From contig NZ_JACEZU010000007.1 in assembly GCF_014042355.1 (NCBI RefSeq), positions 124,001-188,000 of the forward strand: a stretch of 64,000 bases of DNA. The letters run 5' to 3'. Below the pieces are notes generated by a model. That model was not told the origin of the DNA, searched no databases, and saw only the letters and a list, made by a program, of their open reading frames with translations. This DNA is from Rugamonas apoptosis (GTDB taxonomy: Bacteria; Pseudomonadota; Gammaproteobacteria; Burkholderiales; Burkholderiaceae_D). Shown here piece by piece: positions 1 to 8,642 of the stretch (within the stretch, counting starts at the first letter, position 1; the number at the start of each line of letters is the position of its first letter). A program made the position numbers and the translations under genes.

Positions 1-2176
1 TGCCGGCATTGGCGCACGCCGCGAACGAACCGCCGCAGCCGATGTTGTGGGTGGCCACGCCAGGGTTGGAGAACGGATTGGACAACCACACCGTGGCCGC
101 CGCGCCCTGGAACAGGCCGGCGCCGCCGCGCACCTGCATCTGGCGCGCGCTGTCGAGGTTGTAGTTGAAGCCCGCGCGTGGCTGCCAGACGTTTTCGCCG
201 TCGAAGGTGACGGTGTTGTCCAGGTTGAAGCCGCCCGTGGCGCGCTTGCCGGTGGCCACGTCGCCCGCCACCGGCGCGGCCGCCACGGCGTTGTTCTTGC
301 GTGGACGCTCGCCCACGTGGGTCTGGTCCAGTCGCAGGCCGTAGCTCAGCGTCAGGCGCGGGTTGACCGACCAGGTATCCTGTACGAAAGTGCCGGTATC
401 CTTCAGGCTGAAACGGGCCACGGCGTCGTCCAGCGTCAGGCCGGCGTTGGGCACCTGCAGCGTGTATTGCGACGGACGGCCGGCGCGGAAGTTGTCCAGC
501 ACGGCCGCTTCGACCTGCGCGTTGGTGGTGCAGGTCTGGCCCCAGCCCGTCACGCAGGAGAACGAGTAGTTGCCCCAGATGTTTTGCAGGAAGGCGTTGT
601 AGACGTCGTTCTTGTTGTAGTCGGCGCCGAACTTGACTTCGTGGTCGCCCAGCGACCAGTTGGCGCCCAGGTAGGCGTCCTTGGTCTTGGTGCCGAGGAT
701 GTTGCGGTGACGGCTGTTGTCGGTGCCAAACAGCAGCGAGCGCTGCGTGGTCGGCACGCTGGCCGGGGTGCCATCCGGGGTCGGGCCGGTGAAGCTCAAG
801 CCGATCAACGGCAGTTGCGTGTTCAGCGTGGGCGTGCTGTCATAGTCGCGCGAGGACAGCTTGAGTTCGGTCGAGAAAGTCGGGGTCCAGTCGGCGGTCC
901 ACTGGGCCACCAGGGTTTCGATGGTCTTGGCCTGCGAGAACCATTCCGAGTTCAGCGACACGCCGGTGGCGCTCAGGCCGGAGAATTGCGGCTCGGTCTG
1001 ATTGGTCTTGGACCAGCGCAGCATGGCGCGGTGGTTTTCGTTGATGTTCCAGTCCAGCTTGACCAGGCTGTCGTCCACCACCAGTTTCGAGCCCGGGGTC
1101 TGGGCCGAGGTGCCGATATCGATGCCGTATTTGTCCTTGGCGATGGCCTGGGCGCCGGCGATGGCCGAATTGGTGATACCGACGTTGGTGTACGGGCTGC
1201 CGATCGGGCCGAAGGCTGGCGCCAGGCGGGTCGATTCCAGCTTCTCATAGGCGGCAAAGATGAACAGCTTGTCCTGGATCAGCGGGCCGCCGACAGTGGC
1301 ACCCTTGGTGGTTTCCTTGAACGAAGGCGGGGCCGAGTAGGTATCGGTGGCGGCGTTGTAGCGGTCGCCGGCCAGGCTGTCGTTGCGGAACACGTAGTAG
1401 GCGCTGCCATGCACCTGGTTGGTGCCGGACTTGGTGACGGCGTTGATGTTGCCGCCCGTGTAGCCCTTCTGGGTCACGTCGTAGTTGGCCACGTTGACCT
1501 GCACCGACTGGATCGCCTCGATCGAGATCGGCTGCTTGGCCGTCGGGCTGCCGTTCGACTCCAGGCCGAAGGTGTCGTTGACGGCCACGCCGTCGATGGT
1601 CAGCGAGTTGTAGCGCGAGTTCTGCCCGGCCACGGACATTTCGCCGCGTTCCTTGTCGGTCTGCGACACGCGGGGGTCGGCGCGCGCGTAGTCCTGCAGG
1701 TTGCGGTTGATGGAGCCCTGGATATCGAGCTCGGTGCGGCCGATGCTGGTACCGGCGCCCATGGTGGTCTTGGAGAATTTCTCGGAACGGCCGCCGGCCA
1801 CGCCGGCGATGGTCACGGTCTGCATGGCAGGCGCGCCCAGGGTAGCGTCCACGTTGGCCGTTTCAGCCAGCTGGATGAACACGTTCTCGCGCTTTTCCGA
1901 CACACCGTCCTTGGTGATGGTGATCGTGTACGGACCGCCGGTGCGCAGGCCGCGCGCCACGTAGCGCCCTTCCGCGTCCGTCACCACGTTGTTGACCGTA
2001 CCGGACTCGGTATGGACGATGGTGACGACGGCGCCACCGGCCGGCTTGCCGTCGGCAGCCGAAATGCGGCCGCCGATGGCCGAGGTGGTGTTTTGCGAGA
2101 AGGCGGGCGCTGCCGCGAGGGCGATGGACAGGCTGAGCGCGATCTGCGTCAGCCGGAGCCGTTTGTGATCAATCAT
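1..2176 (-). CDS. TonB-dependent receptor, 5' part (runs off window)
   Basis: Reading the minus strand from ATG at 2174-2176 gives an open frame of about 725 codons that leaves the window at base 1, so the C-terminal barrel is missing. The first ~28 residues form a signal peptide (basic start, Leu/Ala core, ending AFSQ). Next comes a carboxypeptidase-regulatory-like domain (about residues 30-110, with AIGGRISAADGKPAGGA), then a plug domain (about 120-240, with RTELDIQGSINRNLQDYAR and SLTIDGVAVNDTFGLESNG) and the start of the barrel. This is the layout of Oar-like outer-membrane receptors. A GGGG stretch six bases before the ATG can act as ribosome site. The substrate cannot be told; the neighbouring purine genes make a nucleoside-related ligand possible but unproven. 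Confidence 0.85.
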   Translation of the reverse strand, partial: MIDHKRLRLTQIALSLSIALAAAPAFSQNTTSAIGGRISAADGKPAGGAVVTIVHTESGTVNNVVTDAEGRYVARGLRTGGPYTITITKDGVSEKRENVFIQLAETANVDATLGAPAMQTVTIAGVAGGRSEKFSKTTMGAGTSIGRTELDIQGSINRNLQDYARADPRVSQTDKERGEMSVAGQNSRYNSLTIDGVAVNDTFGLESNGSPTAKQPISIEAIQSVQVNVANYDVTQKGYTGGNINAVTKSGTNQVHGSAYYVFRNDSLAGDRYNAATDTYSAPPSFKETTKGATVGGPLIQDKLFIFAAYEKLESTRLAPAFGPIGSPYTNVGITNSAIAGAQAIAKDKYGIDIGTSAQTPGSKLVVDDSLVKLDWNINENHRAMLRWSKTNQTEPQFSGLSATGVSLNSEWFSQAKTIETLVAQWTADWTPTFSTELKLSSRDYDSTPTLNTQLPLIGLSFTGPTPDGTPASVPTTQRSLLFGTDNSRHRNILGTKTKDAYLGANWSLGDHEVKFGADYNKNDVYNAFLQNIWGNYSFSCVTGWGQTCTTNAQVEAAVLDNFRAGRPSQYTLQVPNAGLTLDDAVARFSLKDTGTFVQDTWSVNPRLTLSYGLRLDQTHVGERPRKNNAVAAAPVAGDVATGKRATGGFNLDNTVTFDGENVWQPRAGFNYNLDSARQMQVRGGAGLFQGAAATVWLSNPFSNPGVATHNIGCGGSFAACANAG

Positions 2177-2774
2177 GTGTAACCCCAAATAGACGAATAG
2201 TTATATGGAATCCGCGCGGATAACGGGAATTCCTCTTTACTGTGCTGCAACTGGTAAGCCGCGTGGCCGCTGGCCGAACATCTGCCGCTGCACGCCATGC
2301 CTGGCGTTGCCCCTGCGGGCGCAACGCACAAGTGTAACGGTCCTATATTTCAGGGTAATGACAGCTTTATGGCAATGTTGCTCATAATGAAAATGGCGCC
2401 GATAAGCGCCGCCGAACACCGTCACGACCCCGCGTAAGCCCATCTCGAAGCTGTTGGAGAAGAAATAATATTGCTTTTTTGGATCATTCCATCCCACTAT
2501 GCATGACGGCAAAATGGTTGACAAATACGATTTATCTTGGAGATTAAGATGAGAAGCAAATAAATAGGACCGAAAAACGCATGGCGGACTTGAGACAAAG
2601 GCAAGGCCGGGGCTGCACGGGCGGATTATAGTTCAGGCCATAGTGGCATGAAAATAATTCATCTATTGATCGCGATCAATCTAGAGGAAGTCCACCAATT
2701 TATGTCGCGCAAGGGCAACGGCGCACCGCCGCGCCGCGCACGGAGGCGCGGCGCGGCGGCGGCACGGACAGGGC
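2177..2774. other. 598-bp intergenic region between TonB receptor and adenosine deaminase-like gene
   Basis: No convincing gene is seen. The stretch is AT-rich around 2370-2560 and 2640-2700 and must hold the leader and promoter of the minus-strand receptor. A plus-strand TTGACA at 2518-2523 is followed after 17 bases by a poor -10, with only a four-codon frame behind it, so I do not call a plus-strand promoter. The right end holds a strong GC hairpin, listed separately. Confidence 0.5.
2726..2759 (-). terminator. GC-rich hairpin after the adenosine deaminase-like gene
   Basis: A perfect 14-bp stem (arms 2726-2739 and 2746-2759) closes a six-base loop just beyond the stop codon at 2775. No U tract follows on the minus strand, so it may stabilise the 3' end rather than terminate by itself. 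Confidence 0.4.
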
Positions 2775-4283
2775 TTACTTGCGCCGGGGTTCAGCGGCGG
2801 CGATGGCCGCTTCGAACTGGGCAAATTTGCCGTCCAGCGCCTTGAGCAGGCGCTGCTTGTCGGCCGGGGCCAGGAAGGAATAACGCAGGCTATCGTAGGA
2901 CAGCTTTTTCACTTGCGCGTAGTCGGGCCGGTAGCGGGCCGCGTACAACACATACTCGCCCGACAGGTTGTTGCGCGACACGCCCGCGTCGTCCGTGGCC
3001 AGCACGAACGGCACCCCATACTTGCGGTACAGCGTGACGGGATGGGCCGCGCCCTTGATCCCGAGGATGAAGTCGTTGCTGCTCAGGTTGACTTCGACCG
3101 CGATGCCCTTGTCATGCATGGTTTTCATGATGGCCAAGGGATTGCTCTCATGCGCGATGTCCATGCCGTGGCCGATGCGGCTGGCGCCGGCCACCTCCAC
3201 CGCATCCTTGATGTGGAAGGTCAGCCCCTCCGGCGGCACCATGCCCAGCGCCAGCTCGCCCGCATGCAGCGCCAGCTTGACGGTCGGGTACTTCGCTTTC
3301 AGGAACTTAAACATCTGCATGTGCATCGCGTAATCACGCATGGACACGTTGACGCTTTCCTGCCCCACGATGTTGACCCCGACGATCTGCGGGCTCATGG
3401 CCGCCAGCCTGAAGCTCGCCACCATGGACGCGAACACCTGCGACGGCGACAGGAAGCGCAGCACGAATGGCTGGAAGCGCATGGTGAAGCGGGCGTCGTC
3501 GATCCCGGCGCTGCCGGTCTTGAGGTTGTCCAGGTAAGACGCGATCCACTGCTGGTAGCCCTGCTCGTGTTCCAGCTGCGCGCTGTAGGCTTCCAGTGCG
3601 GCGTCCGTCACGCCATGGGCCAGCGCGCCGCGGTCGAAGTCGTCGTTATGGGTGAACGGGGCCAGCTCGAAGATGGTTTCGATATAGCTCAGGTTTTCCT
3701 GGATGGCGCGCAGCTTGAGGCGCTGCAGACCATCGCGCGCGTTGGTCGACGACACCGGACCGAAATAGCCGAAGGTGTCGAAGAACTGGCGGTCCGGCGG
3801 CGACTGGGGGCCGCTGTGGTTGTAGAAATCCTTGTCCGACCAGCGCTGCAGCAGCTGGGTCAGCAAGGTGTTATCGCCCATCACCTGCTGCCCCGTCACG
3901 CAGGCGCGCTCGGCGGCCGGCCTGGCCTGCTCGGCGGCGATGGTGGCCTGGTCCGTTTCGATGCGGTAGCTGGCGCGGTTGACGCAGTAATGCTGCTGGT
4001 CCACCCACTCCAGGTACTGCTCGGCGTAGAGGGCGCCCGAATAGTGGTGGTGCAGGTCACCGCCCTTGGGCATCATGGTGAAGAACATGGTCAGCTCGGC
4101 CAGTTTGGGCTCACTGCCGGCCACCAGCGCGGCGAAATGGCGCTCGGTGATCGCTTCGTTGCCGCGGGCCGCATTGGCCGCGTTGGCGCCGGCGGCGGCA
4201 TAAGCCGCGTGCGGCAAGGCGCAGGCGGCGAGGACGGCGGCGGCGGCACCGGGCAGCATCAGGCTGGCGATTTTTCTTGGCAT
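2775..4283 (-). CDS. Exported adenosine deaminase family protein
   Basis: The 502-residue product has the adenosine deaminase metal site: GDLHHHYSGAL at about 76-86, LHAGEL near 340, RIGHGMDIAHE near 366, and ATDDAGVSRNN near 428. Family members hydrolyse adenosine to inosine and ammonia. The protein is longer than cytosolic Add (~330-350) and resembles the secreted ADGF/CECR1 type. The N-terminus is an export signal: a hydrophobic Ala/Leu stretch with LAAC at 18-21 (possible lipobox) and a second possible cut after AYA at 27-29, so it is either a lipoprotein or a secreted enzyme. Guanine deaminase and allantoinase genes lie directly upstream on the same strand, which supports a purine role. 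The exact substrate (adenosine, adenine or a nucleoside derivative) is not fixed by the sequence. Confidence 0.82.
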   Translation of the reverse strand: MPRKIASLMLPGAAAAVLAACALPHAAYAAAGANAANAARGNEAITERHFAALVAGSEPKLAELTMFFTMMPKGGDLHHHYSGALYAEQYLEWVDQQHYCVNRASYRIETDQATIAAEQARPAAERACVTGQQVMGDNTLLTQLLQRWSDKDFYNHSGPQSPPDRQFFDTFGYFGPVSSTNARDGLQRLKLRAIQENLSYIETIFELAPFTHNDDFDRGALAHGVTDAALEAYSAQLEHEQGYQQWIASYLDNLKTGSAGIDDARFTMRFQPFVLRFLSPSQVFASMVASFRLAAMSPQIVGVNIVGQESVNVSMRDYAMHMQMFKFLKAKYPTVKLALHAGELALGMVPPEGLTFHIKDAVEVAGASRIGHGMDIAHESNPLAIMKTMHDKGIAVEVNLSSNDFILGIKGAAHPVTLYRKYGVPFVLATDDAGVSRNNLSGEYVLYAARYRPDYAQVKKLSYDSLRYSFLAPADKQRLLKALDGKFAQFEAAIAAAEPRRK

Positions 4284-4315
4284 GCGGTGGTCTCGCTAAG
4301 GTTGGAGGTCGAACA

Positions 4316-5611
4316 TCAGGCAGCGTCGCGCACGTGCACCGGCTGGCCGGCCGCGTAGGTGGCGGCCACGGCGCGGTCGTCGCCCAGCAGCGCCAGCGCG
4401 AACAGCAATTCCTCCAGGCTGGCGCAGTGGCTGGTACGGCGCTGCAGCAGCGGCGTGGCTTGCGGATCGAGCACGATGAAATCCGCTTCCGCACCGGGCG
4501 CGAAACCGCCTATCGTCCCCTCCAGCCCCATGGCGCGGGCCGCGCCCAAGGTGGCCAGGTAGAACATGCGCAAGGCCGGCAGATAGCTGCCTGTCAAGCG
4601 CGCTACTTTATAGGCTTCATTCATCGTTTGCAACATCGAGCACGAGGTGCCGCCGCCCACGTCCGTGGCCAGCGCCATGCGCATGCCGGCGCGGTCGGCC
4701 TGGGCGAAGTCGAACAGGCCGCTGCCGAGGAACAGGTTGGAGGTGGGACAGACGGCCGCCGCCGCCCCTGTCGCGGCCATGCGGGCGCGGTCGGCGTCGT
4801 CCAGCCAGATGCAATGGCCGTACACGGCGCGCGGGCGCAGCAGGCCGCAGCGCTCGTACACATCGAGGTAGCTGCGCGCTTGCGGGAACAGCTCGCGCAC
4901 CCAGCGGCATTCATCGGCGTTTTCCGACACGTGGCTTTGCACGAAGGTGTCCGGCCAGGCCGTGGCCAGTTCACCGGCCAGCCGCAATTGCGCCTCGCTG
5001 GAGGTGGGTGCGAAACGGGGCGTGATGGCGTACAGCGCGCGGCCCCGCTTATGCCAGCGCCGGATCAGCGCCTCGCTGTCGCGGGCGCCCGATTCGGCCG
5101 TGTCGCGCAGCCATTCCGGGCAGTGGCGGTCCATCAGCACCTTGCCGGCCACCATGCGCAACTGGCGCTGTTCGGCGGCGGCGAAGAATGCGTCCACCGA
5201 GGCCGCGTGCACAGTGCAGTACACCATGGCCGTGGTGGTGCCGCAGCGCAGCAGTTCGTCGAGGAAAAATTCCGCCGTGCGGGCCGCGTGCGCCGGGTCG
5301 GCGAACTGGCGCTCGGTGGGAAAGGTATAGGTTTCCAGCCACGGCAGCAGGCCCGGCGCCGGCGAGGCAATCATGTCCGTCTGCGGGTAGTGGACGTGGG
5401 TGTCGATGAAGCCGGGGGTGATCAACTTGCCGCTGTAGTCATGCAGCGGCGTGCCCGGCGCCAGCGTGGCGTGCAGCGTGGTGTAATCGCCGGCCGCCAC
5501 CACCCGGCCCTCATCGACCAGCAGCAAACCATCCTCATGCCAGCTGTGGGCGTGCTCGCTGAAGGCGGGATCGGCATGAAAGTGGAGCAGGCTGGCGCGG
5601 TAGGCTTGCAT
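4316..5611 (-). CDS. guaD: Guanine deaminase
   Basis: This amidohydrolase converts guanine to xanthine and ammonia in purine breakdown. The protein (431 residues from the chosen start) carries the zinc motif PGFIDTHVHYPQTDM, the conserved TFPTERQF block, GKVLMDRHCPEWL, ITPRFAPTSS, the late zinc ligands in GHCIWLDD and ATDVGGGTS, and PTSNLFLGSGLF; these follow E. coli GuaD closely. A GTG 15 bases upstream is in frame, but ATG at 5609-5611 is preferred because AAGGGAG lies five bases before it. The gene lies 29 bases downstream of puuE on the same strand, and the adenosine deaminase-like gene follows, so the three probably form one purine operon. Confidence 0.93.
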   Translation of the reverse strand: MQAYRASLLHFHADPAFSEHAHSWHEDGLLLVDEGRVVAAGDYTTLHATLAPGTPLHDYSGKLITPGFIDTHVHYPQTDMIASPAPGLLPWLETYTFPTERQFADPAHAARTAEFFLDELLRCGTTTAMVYCTVHAASVDAFFAAAEQRQLRMVAGKVLMDRHCPEWLRDTAESGARDSEALIRRWHKRGRALYAITPRFAPTSSEAQLRLAGELATAWPDTFVQSHVSENADECRWVRELFPQARSYLDVYERCGLLRPRAVYGHCIWLDDADRARMAATGAAAAVCPTSNLFLGSGLFDFAQADRAGMRMALATDVGGGTSCSMLQTMNEAYKVARLTGSYLPALRMFYLATLGAARAMGLEGTIGGFAPGAEADFIVLDPQATPLLQRRTSHCASLEELLFALALLGDDRAVAATYAAGQPVHVRDAA

Positions 5612-5640
5612 GGTGGCTCCCTTCACCTCTCAACCGGAGG

Positions 5641-6594
5641 TCAACCTGAAAACGGATGGTAAGTGTGCCAGTGCTCGGCGATGTCGATGCGGCGCGTGAT
5701 CCACACCTGGTCATGGCTTTGCACGTAGTCGAGGAAGCGCGCCAGCGCGGCGGCGCGGGCCGGCCGGCCCACCAGCCGGCAGTGCAGGCCGATCGACAGC
5801 ATCTTCGGCTGGTTCAAGCCGTTCGGGTCGCCTTCCGCGTACAGCACGTCGAACGCGTCCTTCAGGTAGTCGAAGAACTGGGTGCCCGAGTTGAAGCCCT
5901 GCATGGCGGCGAAGCGCATGTCGTTGGTATCGAGCGTGTAGGGCACGATCAGTTGCGGCGCCACGGCCGCCTGGCCGCTGGCGTCGGTGTAGTCCACCTT
6001 CTGCCAGAACGGCAGGTCATCGCCGTAATAATCGGCGTCATAGCGGAAGCCGCCGTGTTCCACCACCAGCTTGCGGGTGTTGGGCGAGTCGCGGCCCGTG
6101 TACCAGCCTTGCGGCGCGGCGCCCGTCAAGTCCTTGATGATGGCCACCGCTTCGCGCATGTGCTCCCGTTCCGTGGCCTCGTCCATGTTCTGGTAGGTGA
6201 TCCAGCGCAGGCCGTGGCAGGCGATTTCATGACCCAGTTGCTGGAACGCGGCCACCGCTTCCGGATTGCGTTTCAGCGCCATGGCCACGCCGAAGATGGT
6301 CAGCGGCAGCTTGCGTTCCTCGAACATGCGCAGCAAGCGCCACAGGCCGGCCCGCGAGCCGTATTCATAGATCGATTCCATGCTCAGGTGGCGGTTGGGG
6401 AAAGCGGCCGCGCCGATGATCTCCGACAGGAAGGTTTCCGACGCGGCGTCGCCATGCAGCACGTTATTCTCGCCGCCCTCCTCATAATTGAGCACGAACT
6501 GCAACGCCACCCTGGCCTTGCCCGGCCAGTTGGCGTGCGGTGGGGTGCGGCCGTAGCCGATCATGTCGCGCGGGTAGTTATCGTATGTGGTCAT
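5641..6594 (-). CDS. puuE: Allantoinase PuuE (polysaccharide-deacetylase fold)
   Basis: The 317-residue protein belongs to the cofactor-independent PuuE allantoinases, which open allantoin to allantoate. Visible family blocks are YPRDMIGYGRTPP near the start, FVLNYEEGGEN, the NodB-fold segment HEIACHGLRWITYQ (about 144-157), GWYTGRDSPNTRKL and DYYGDDLPFW. It starts at ATG 6592-6594 and its stop lies close before guaD. It is divergent from the hydroxyisourate hydrolase gene across 122 bp, which places two steps of uric acid breakdown under one control region. Urate oxidase, OHCU decarboxylase and allantoicase genes are not in this window. Confidence 0.92.
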   Translation of the reverse strand: MTTYDNYPRDMIGYGRTPPHANWPGKARVALQFVLNYEEGGENNVLHGDAASETFLSEIIGAAAFPNRHLSMESIYEYGSRAGLWRLLRMFEERKLPLTIFGVAMALKRNPEAVAAFQQLGHEIACHGLRWITYQNMDEATEREHMREAVAIIKDLTGAAPQGWYTGRDSPNTRKLVVEHGGFRYDADYYGDDLPFWQKVDYTDASGQAAVAPQLIVPYTLDTNDMRFAAMQGFNSGTQFFDYLKDAFDVLYAEGDPNGLNQPKMLSIGLHCRLVGRPARAAALARFLDYVQSHDQVWITRRIDIAEHWHTYHPFSG

Positions 6595-6626
6595 CGTCGG
6601 TCAGCTGGAAAGAGTGGCAATGAAGG

Positions 6627-6646
6627 ATATATGGCGCATCATATAT
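6627..6646. promoter_or_regulatory. Dyad in the puuE/uraH divergent promoter region
   Basis: ATATATG and CATATAT face each other over six bases (6627-6633, 6640-6646). Further TATATG-like half-sites occur at about 6664-6669 and 6700-6705, and TATGAT at 6666-6671 could be the uraH -10. The position between divergent ureide genes suits an operator for a GntR- or similar type regulator, which is not encoded nearby. Binding is inferred. Confidence 0.45.
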
Positions 6647-6716
6647 TGCTCCGTCGGCCACAGTATATGATTTGTTACATAGACACCACCACCCAAACAT
6701 ATATGGAGGAGAGACC

Positions 6717-7067
6717 ATGGGTAAGCTTAGTACGCACGTGCTCGATATCACCGTCGGCAAGCCTGGCGCCGGCGTGAAAGTGGCGCTGTACGCCGTCGGG
6801 CCGGCCGGCAAGACCTTGCTGAAGACGGACGTCACCAACGCCGACGGCCGTTGCGCCCCGCTGCTGGAAGGCGACGCCATGCAAGTGGGCCAGTACGAGC
6901 TGGTGTTCGACGCGGGCGACTACTTCGCGGCGCAAGGCGTCGAGATGCCTGCCCCCCGCTTCATCGACCGGGTCACGCTGGCGTTTGGCATCGCCAGCGT
7001 GGCGCAGAATTACCACGTGCCGCTGGTGGTGTCGCCGTGGGCTTATTCCACCTACCGCGGCAGTTAA
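6717..7067 (+). CDS. uraH: 5-hydroxyisourate hydrolase (transthyretin-related)
   Basis: This 116-residue enzyme hydrolyses 5-hydroxyisourate, the product of urate oxidase, to OHCU. The family signatures are LSTHVLDI at the N-terminus and the C-terminal tetrapeptide YRGS, both intact, with the FIDRV segment between. An upstream in-frame start would add 15 residues, but ATG at 6717 is chosen because GGAGGA sits at 6705-6710. The gene is divergent from puuE. A hairpin at 7143-7163 follows the stop. Confidence 0.95.
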   Translation: MGKLSTHVLDITVGKPGAGVKVALYAVGPAGKTLLKTDVTNADGRCAPLLEGDAMQVGQYELVFDAGDYFAAQGVEMPAPRFIDRVTLAFGIASVAQNYHVPLVVSPWAYSTYRGS

Positions 7068-7142
7068 GCGTCCCGCCCCGCCCCCGCGCGCAGCAGCCGG
7101 TGCGACCTGCACGCAACGCTAGCGAATTGATAGCATCAACAG

Positions 7143-7163
7143 CCACGGGCCGCGTGCCCGTGG
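7143..7163 (+). terminator. Hairpin downstream of uraH
   Basis: A perfect 8-bp stem (ccacgggc / gcccgtgg) closes a five-base loop about 75 bp after uraH. There is no U tract, so efficiency is uncertain. Confidence 0.4.
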
Positions 7164-7331
7164 GCATTGCCGCTCACCAACTTCCGATCAAGAATGATCC
7201 GATTCTCTGCTGCGCAAAGCCCGATTCCGTAGCATGATGTTGTTCAGCAAGCAGCTACAGTCAGTATCGCGCTGCTTGCATACCGTAAGTGACGGACCAT
7301 CGTGCAGTTGCCACCGGGGGCTAGCGAAATC

Positions 7332-8642
7332 ATGCTCGACCAAGCCGAAATTTCCATCGAACAGTTGCGGGTGGGCCTGTACGTGCACTTGGACTTGAAG
7401 TGGTTCGAGCATCCATTCGCGTTCAGCCACTTCAAGATCAAGGACGAGGAGCAGATCCAGGTGCTGCGCGGCCTGGGCTTGCGCAAGGTGCGCATCAGTC
7501 CCGCGCTCTGCGATCCTGGCGCCACGCCCAAACCGTTGGCCAGCGATGCCGCCGCCGACAGCGCCGCGGCAAGCGCGCCGGCGCCCGCCCCGCCCCCGGC
7601 CCCGGCCCCGGCCCTGTCCGCCATGCAGCAAGCCAAGCGCGCCATGGTGGAACGCATCAACCAGCAGCGCGAACAGGCGGGCCAGATCGAGAAAGCCTTT
7701 CTCGACGCGGGCCGCACCATCCGTTCCATCGAAACCAATCTGTTCAGCAAACCGGCCGCCAGCGTGGAACAGGCCAACCAGCTGATAACGCAAATCGTCG
7801 ATTCCATCCTGTGTGCACCCGAGCTGGCGATCCACGTCATGGGCGACAAGGTGGGCGGCGAGGAACAGTATGTGCACTCGCTCAACGTGACCATGCTGTC
7901 GATGATGATCGCGCGCGACATCGGACTACCGCACGCCGTGATCTCCATGCTGGGCATGGGCGCGCTGCTGCACGACATCGGCCACAAGAACGTGTCCGAC
8001 AAGATCCTCAACAAACCCGAGGCGCTCACCCGGGCCGAGCAGAACGCCTACCAGATGCACTGCGAGCACGGCGCCGAGATGGCCAAACAACTGGGGTTGG
8101 CGCCGGCCGTGGCCGCCATCATCCGCGACCACCACGAACTGTACGACGGCAGCGGCTTTCCCCGTGGGCTCAAAGGCGAGGCCATCAGCGTGCTGACCCG
8201 CATCGTCTCCATCGCCGACCATTACGACGAGCTGTGCAACCCGTTCCACCTGGCGGCCGCCCTCACCCCGCACGACGCGCTGTCGCAGATGTTCGCCCGC
8301 CAGCGCGACAAGTTCGACCCCAAGCTGCTGCAGATCTTCATCCGCTGCCTGGGCGTCTACCCGCCCGGCACCGTGGTGCAATTATCGAACGGCGTGCTGG
8401 GCATGGTGGCCACCGTCAACACCAGCAAGCCCATGAAACCGATCGTCGTCATCTACGACGCGGCCGTGCCCAAGCACGAAGCCATCCTGGTCGACATGGA
8501 GCGCGAATCCAGCCTCAACATCGTCAAGTCGCTCAAGCCGGCGCAAGTGCCGCAGGACGTGTTGCGCTACCTGAGCCCACGCAAGCGGGTCAGCTACTAC
8601 TTCGACGCCAGCACGGGCGGCCAGGGGGCGGCCGCCTCATGA
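7332..8642 (+). CDS. HD-GYP domain protein with DUF3391-like N-terminus
   Basis: HD-GYP proteins usually hydrolyse cyclic di-GMP. The 436-residue product begins with a DUF3391-type segment (EQLRVGLYVHLDLKWFEHPF), has a Pro/Ala-rich linker near residues 75-105, and then the HD-GYP domain: HSLNVTML, LLHDIGHKNVSDKIL, HCEHGAEMA and DHHELYDGSGFPRGL. Two usual positions differ: the HDIGK lysine is His, and the GYP tyrosine is Phe (GFP). The metal ligands look intact, so activity may remain. ATG at 7332 is preferred over an in-frame GTG at 7302 because the family starts near here. Its stop overlaps the start of the histidine kinase gene (ATGA), so the two are translationally coupled. Confidence 0.88.
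   Translation: MLDQAEISIEQLRVGLYVHLDLKWFEHPFAFSHFKIKDEEQIQVLRGLGLRKVRISPALCDPGATPKPLASDAAADSAAASAPAPAPPPAPAPALSAMQQAKRAMVERINQQREQAGQIEKAFLDAGRTIRSIETNLFSKPAASVEQANQLITQIVDSILCAPELAIHVMGDKVGGEEQYVHSLNVTMLSMMIARDIGLPHAVISMLGMGALLHDIGHKNVSDKILNKPEALTRAEQNAYQMHCEHGAEMAKQLGLAPAVAAIIRDHHELYDGSGFPRGLKGEAISVLTRIVSIADHYDELCNPFHLAAALTPHDALSQMFARQRDKFDPKLLQIFIRCLGVYPPGTVVQLSNGVLGMVATVNTSKPMKPIVVIYDAAVPKHEAILVDMERESSLNIVKSLKPAQVPQDVLRYLSPRKRVSYYFDASTGGQGAAAS

Noticed and set aside
47-2182. A 711-codon open frame on the plus strand opposite the TonB receptor
   Set aside because: It is Val/Gly/Arg/His-rich without motifs, a usual shadow of a GC-rich gene. The minus strand carries the real receptor with signal peptide and plug domain.
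2237-2524. A 95-codon minus-strand frame upstream of the TonB receptor
   Set aside because: No motif, no good ribosome site, and it occupies the region expected to hold the receptor promoter.
2518-2557. Plus-strand TTGACA with following ATG as a promoter and small gene
   Set aside because: The -10 match is poor and the frame after the ATG has only four codons.
7400-8638. A frame in front of the PAS kinase that would make it a 989-residue protein
   Set aside because: The upstream part is the +2 shadow of the HD-GYP gene (Arg/Pro/His-rich). The kinase N-terminus with its PAS domain starts at ATG 8639.
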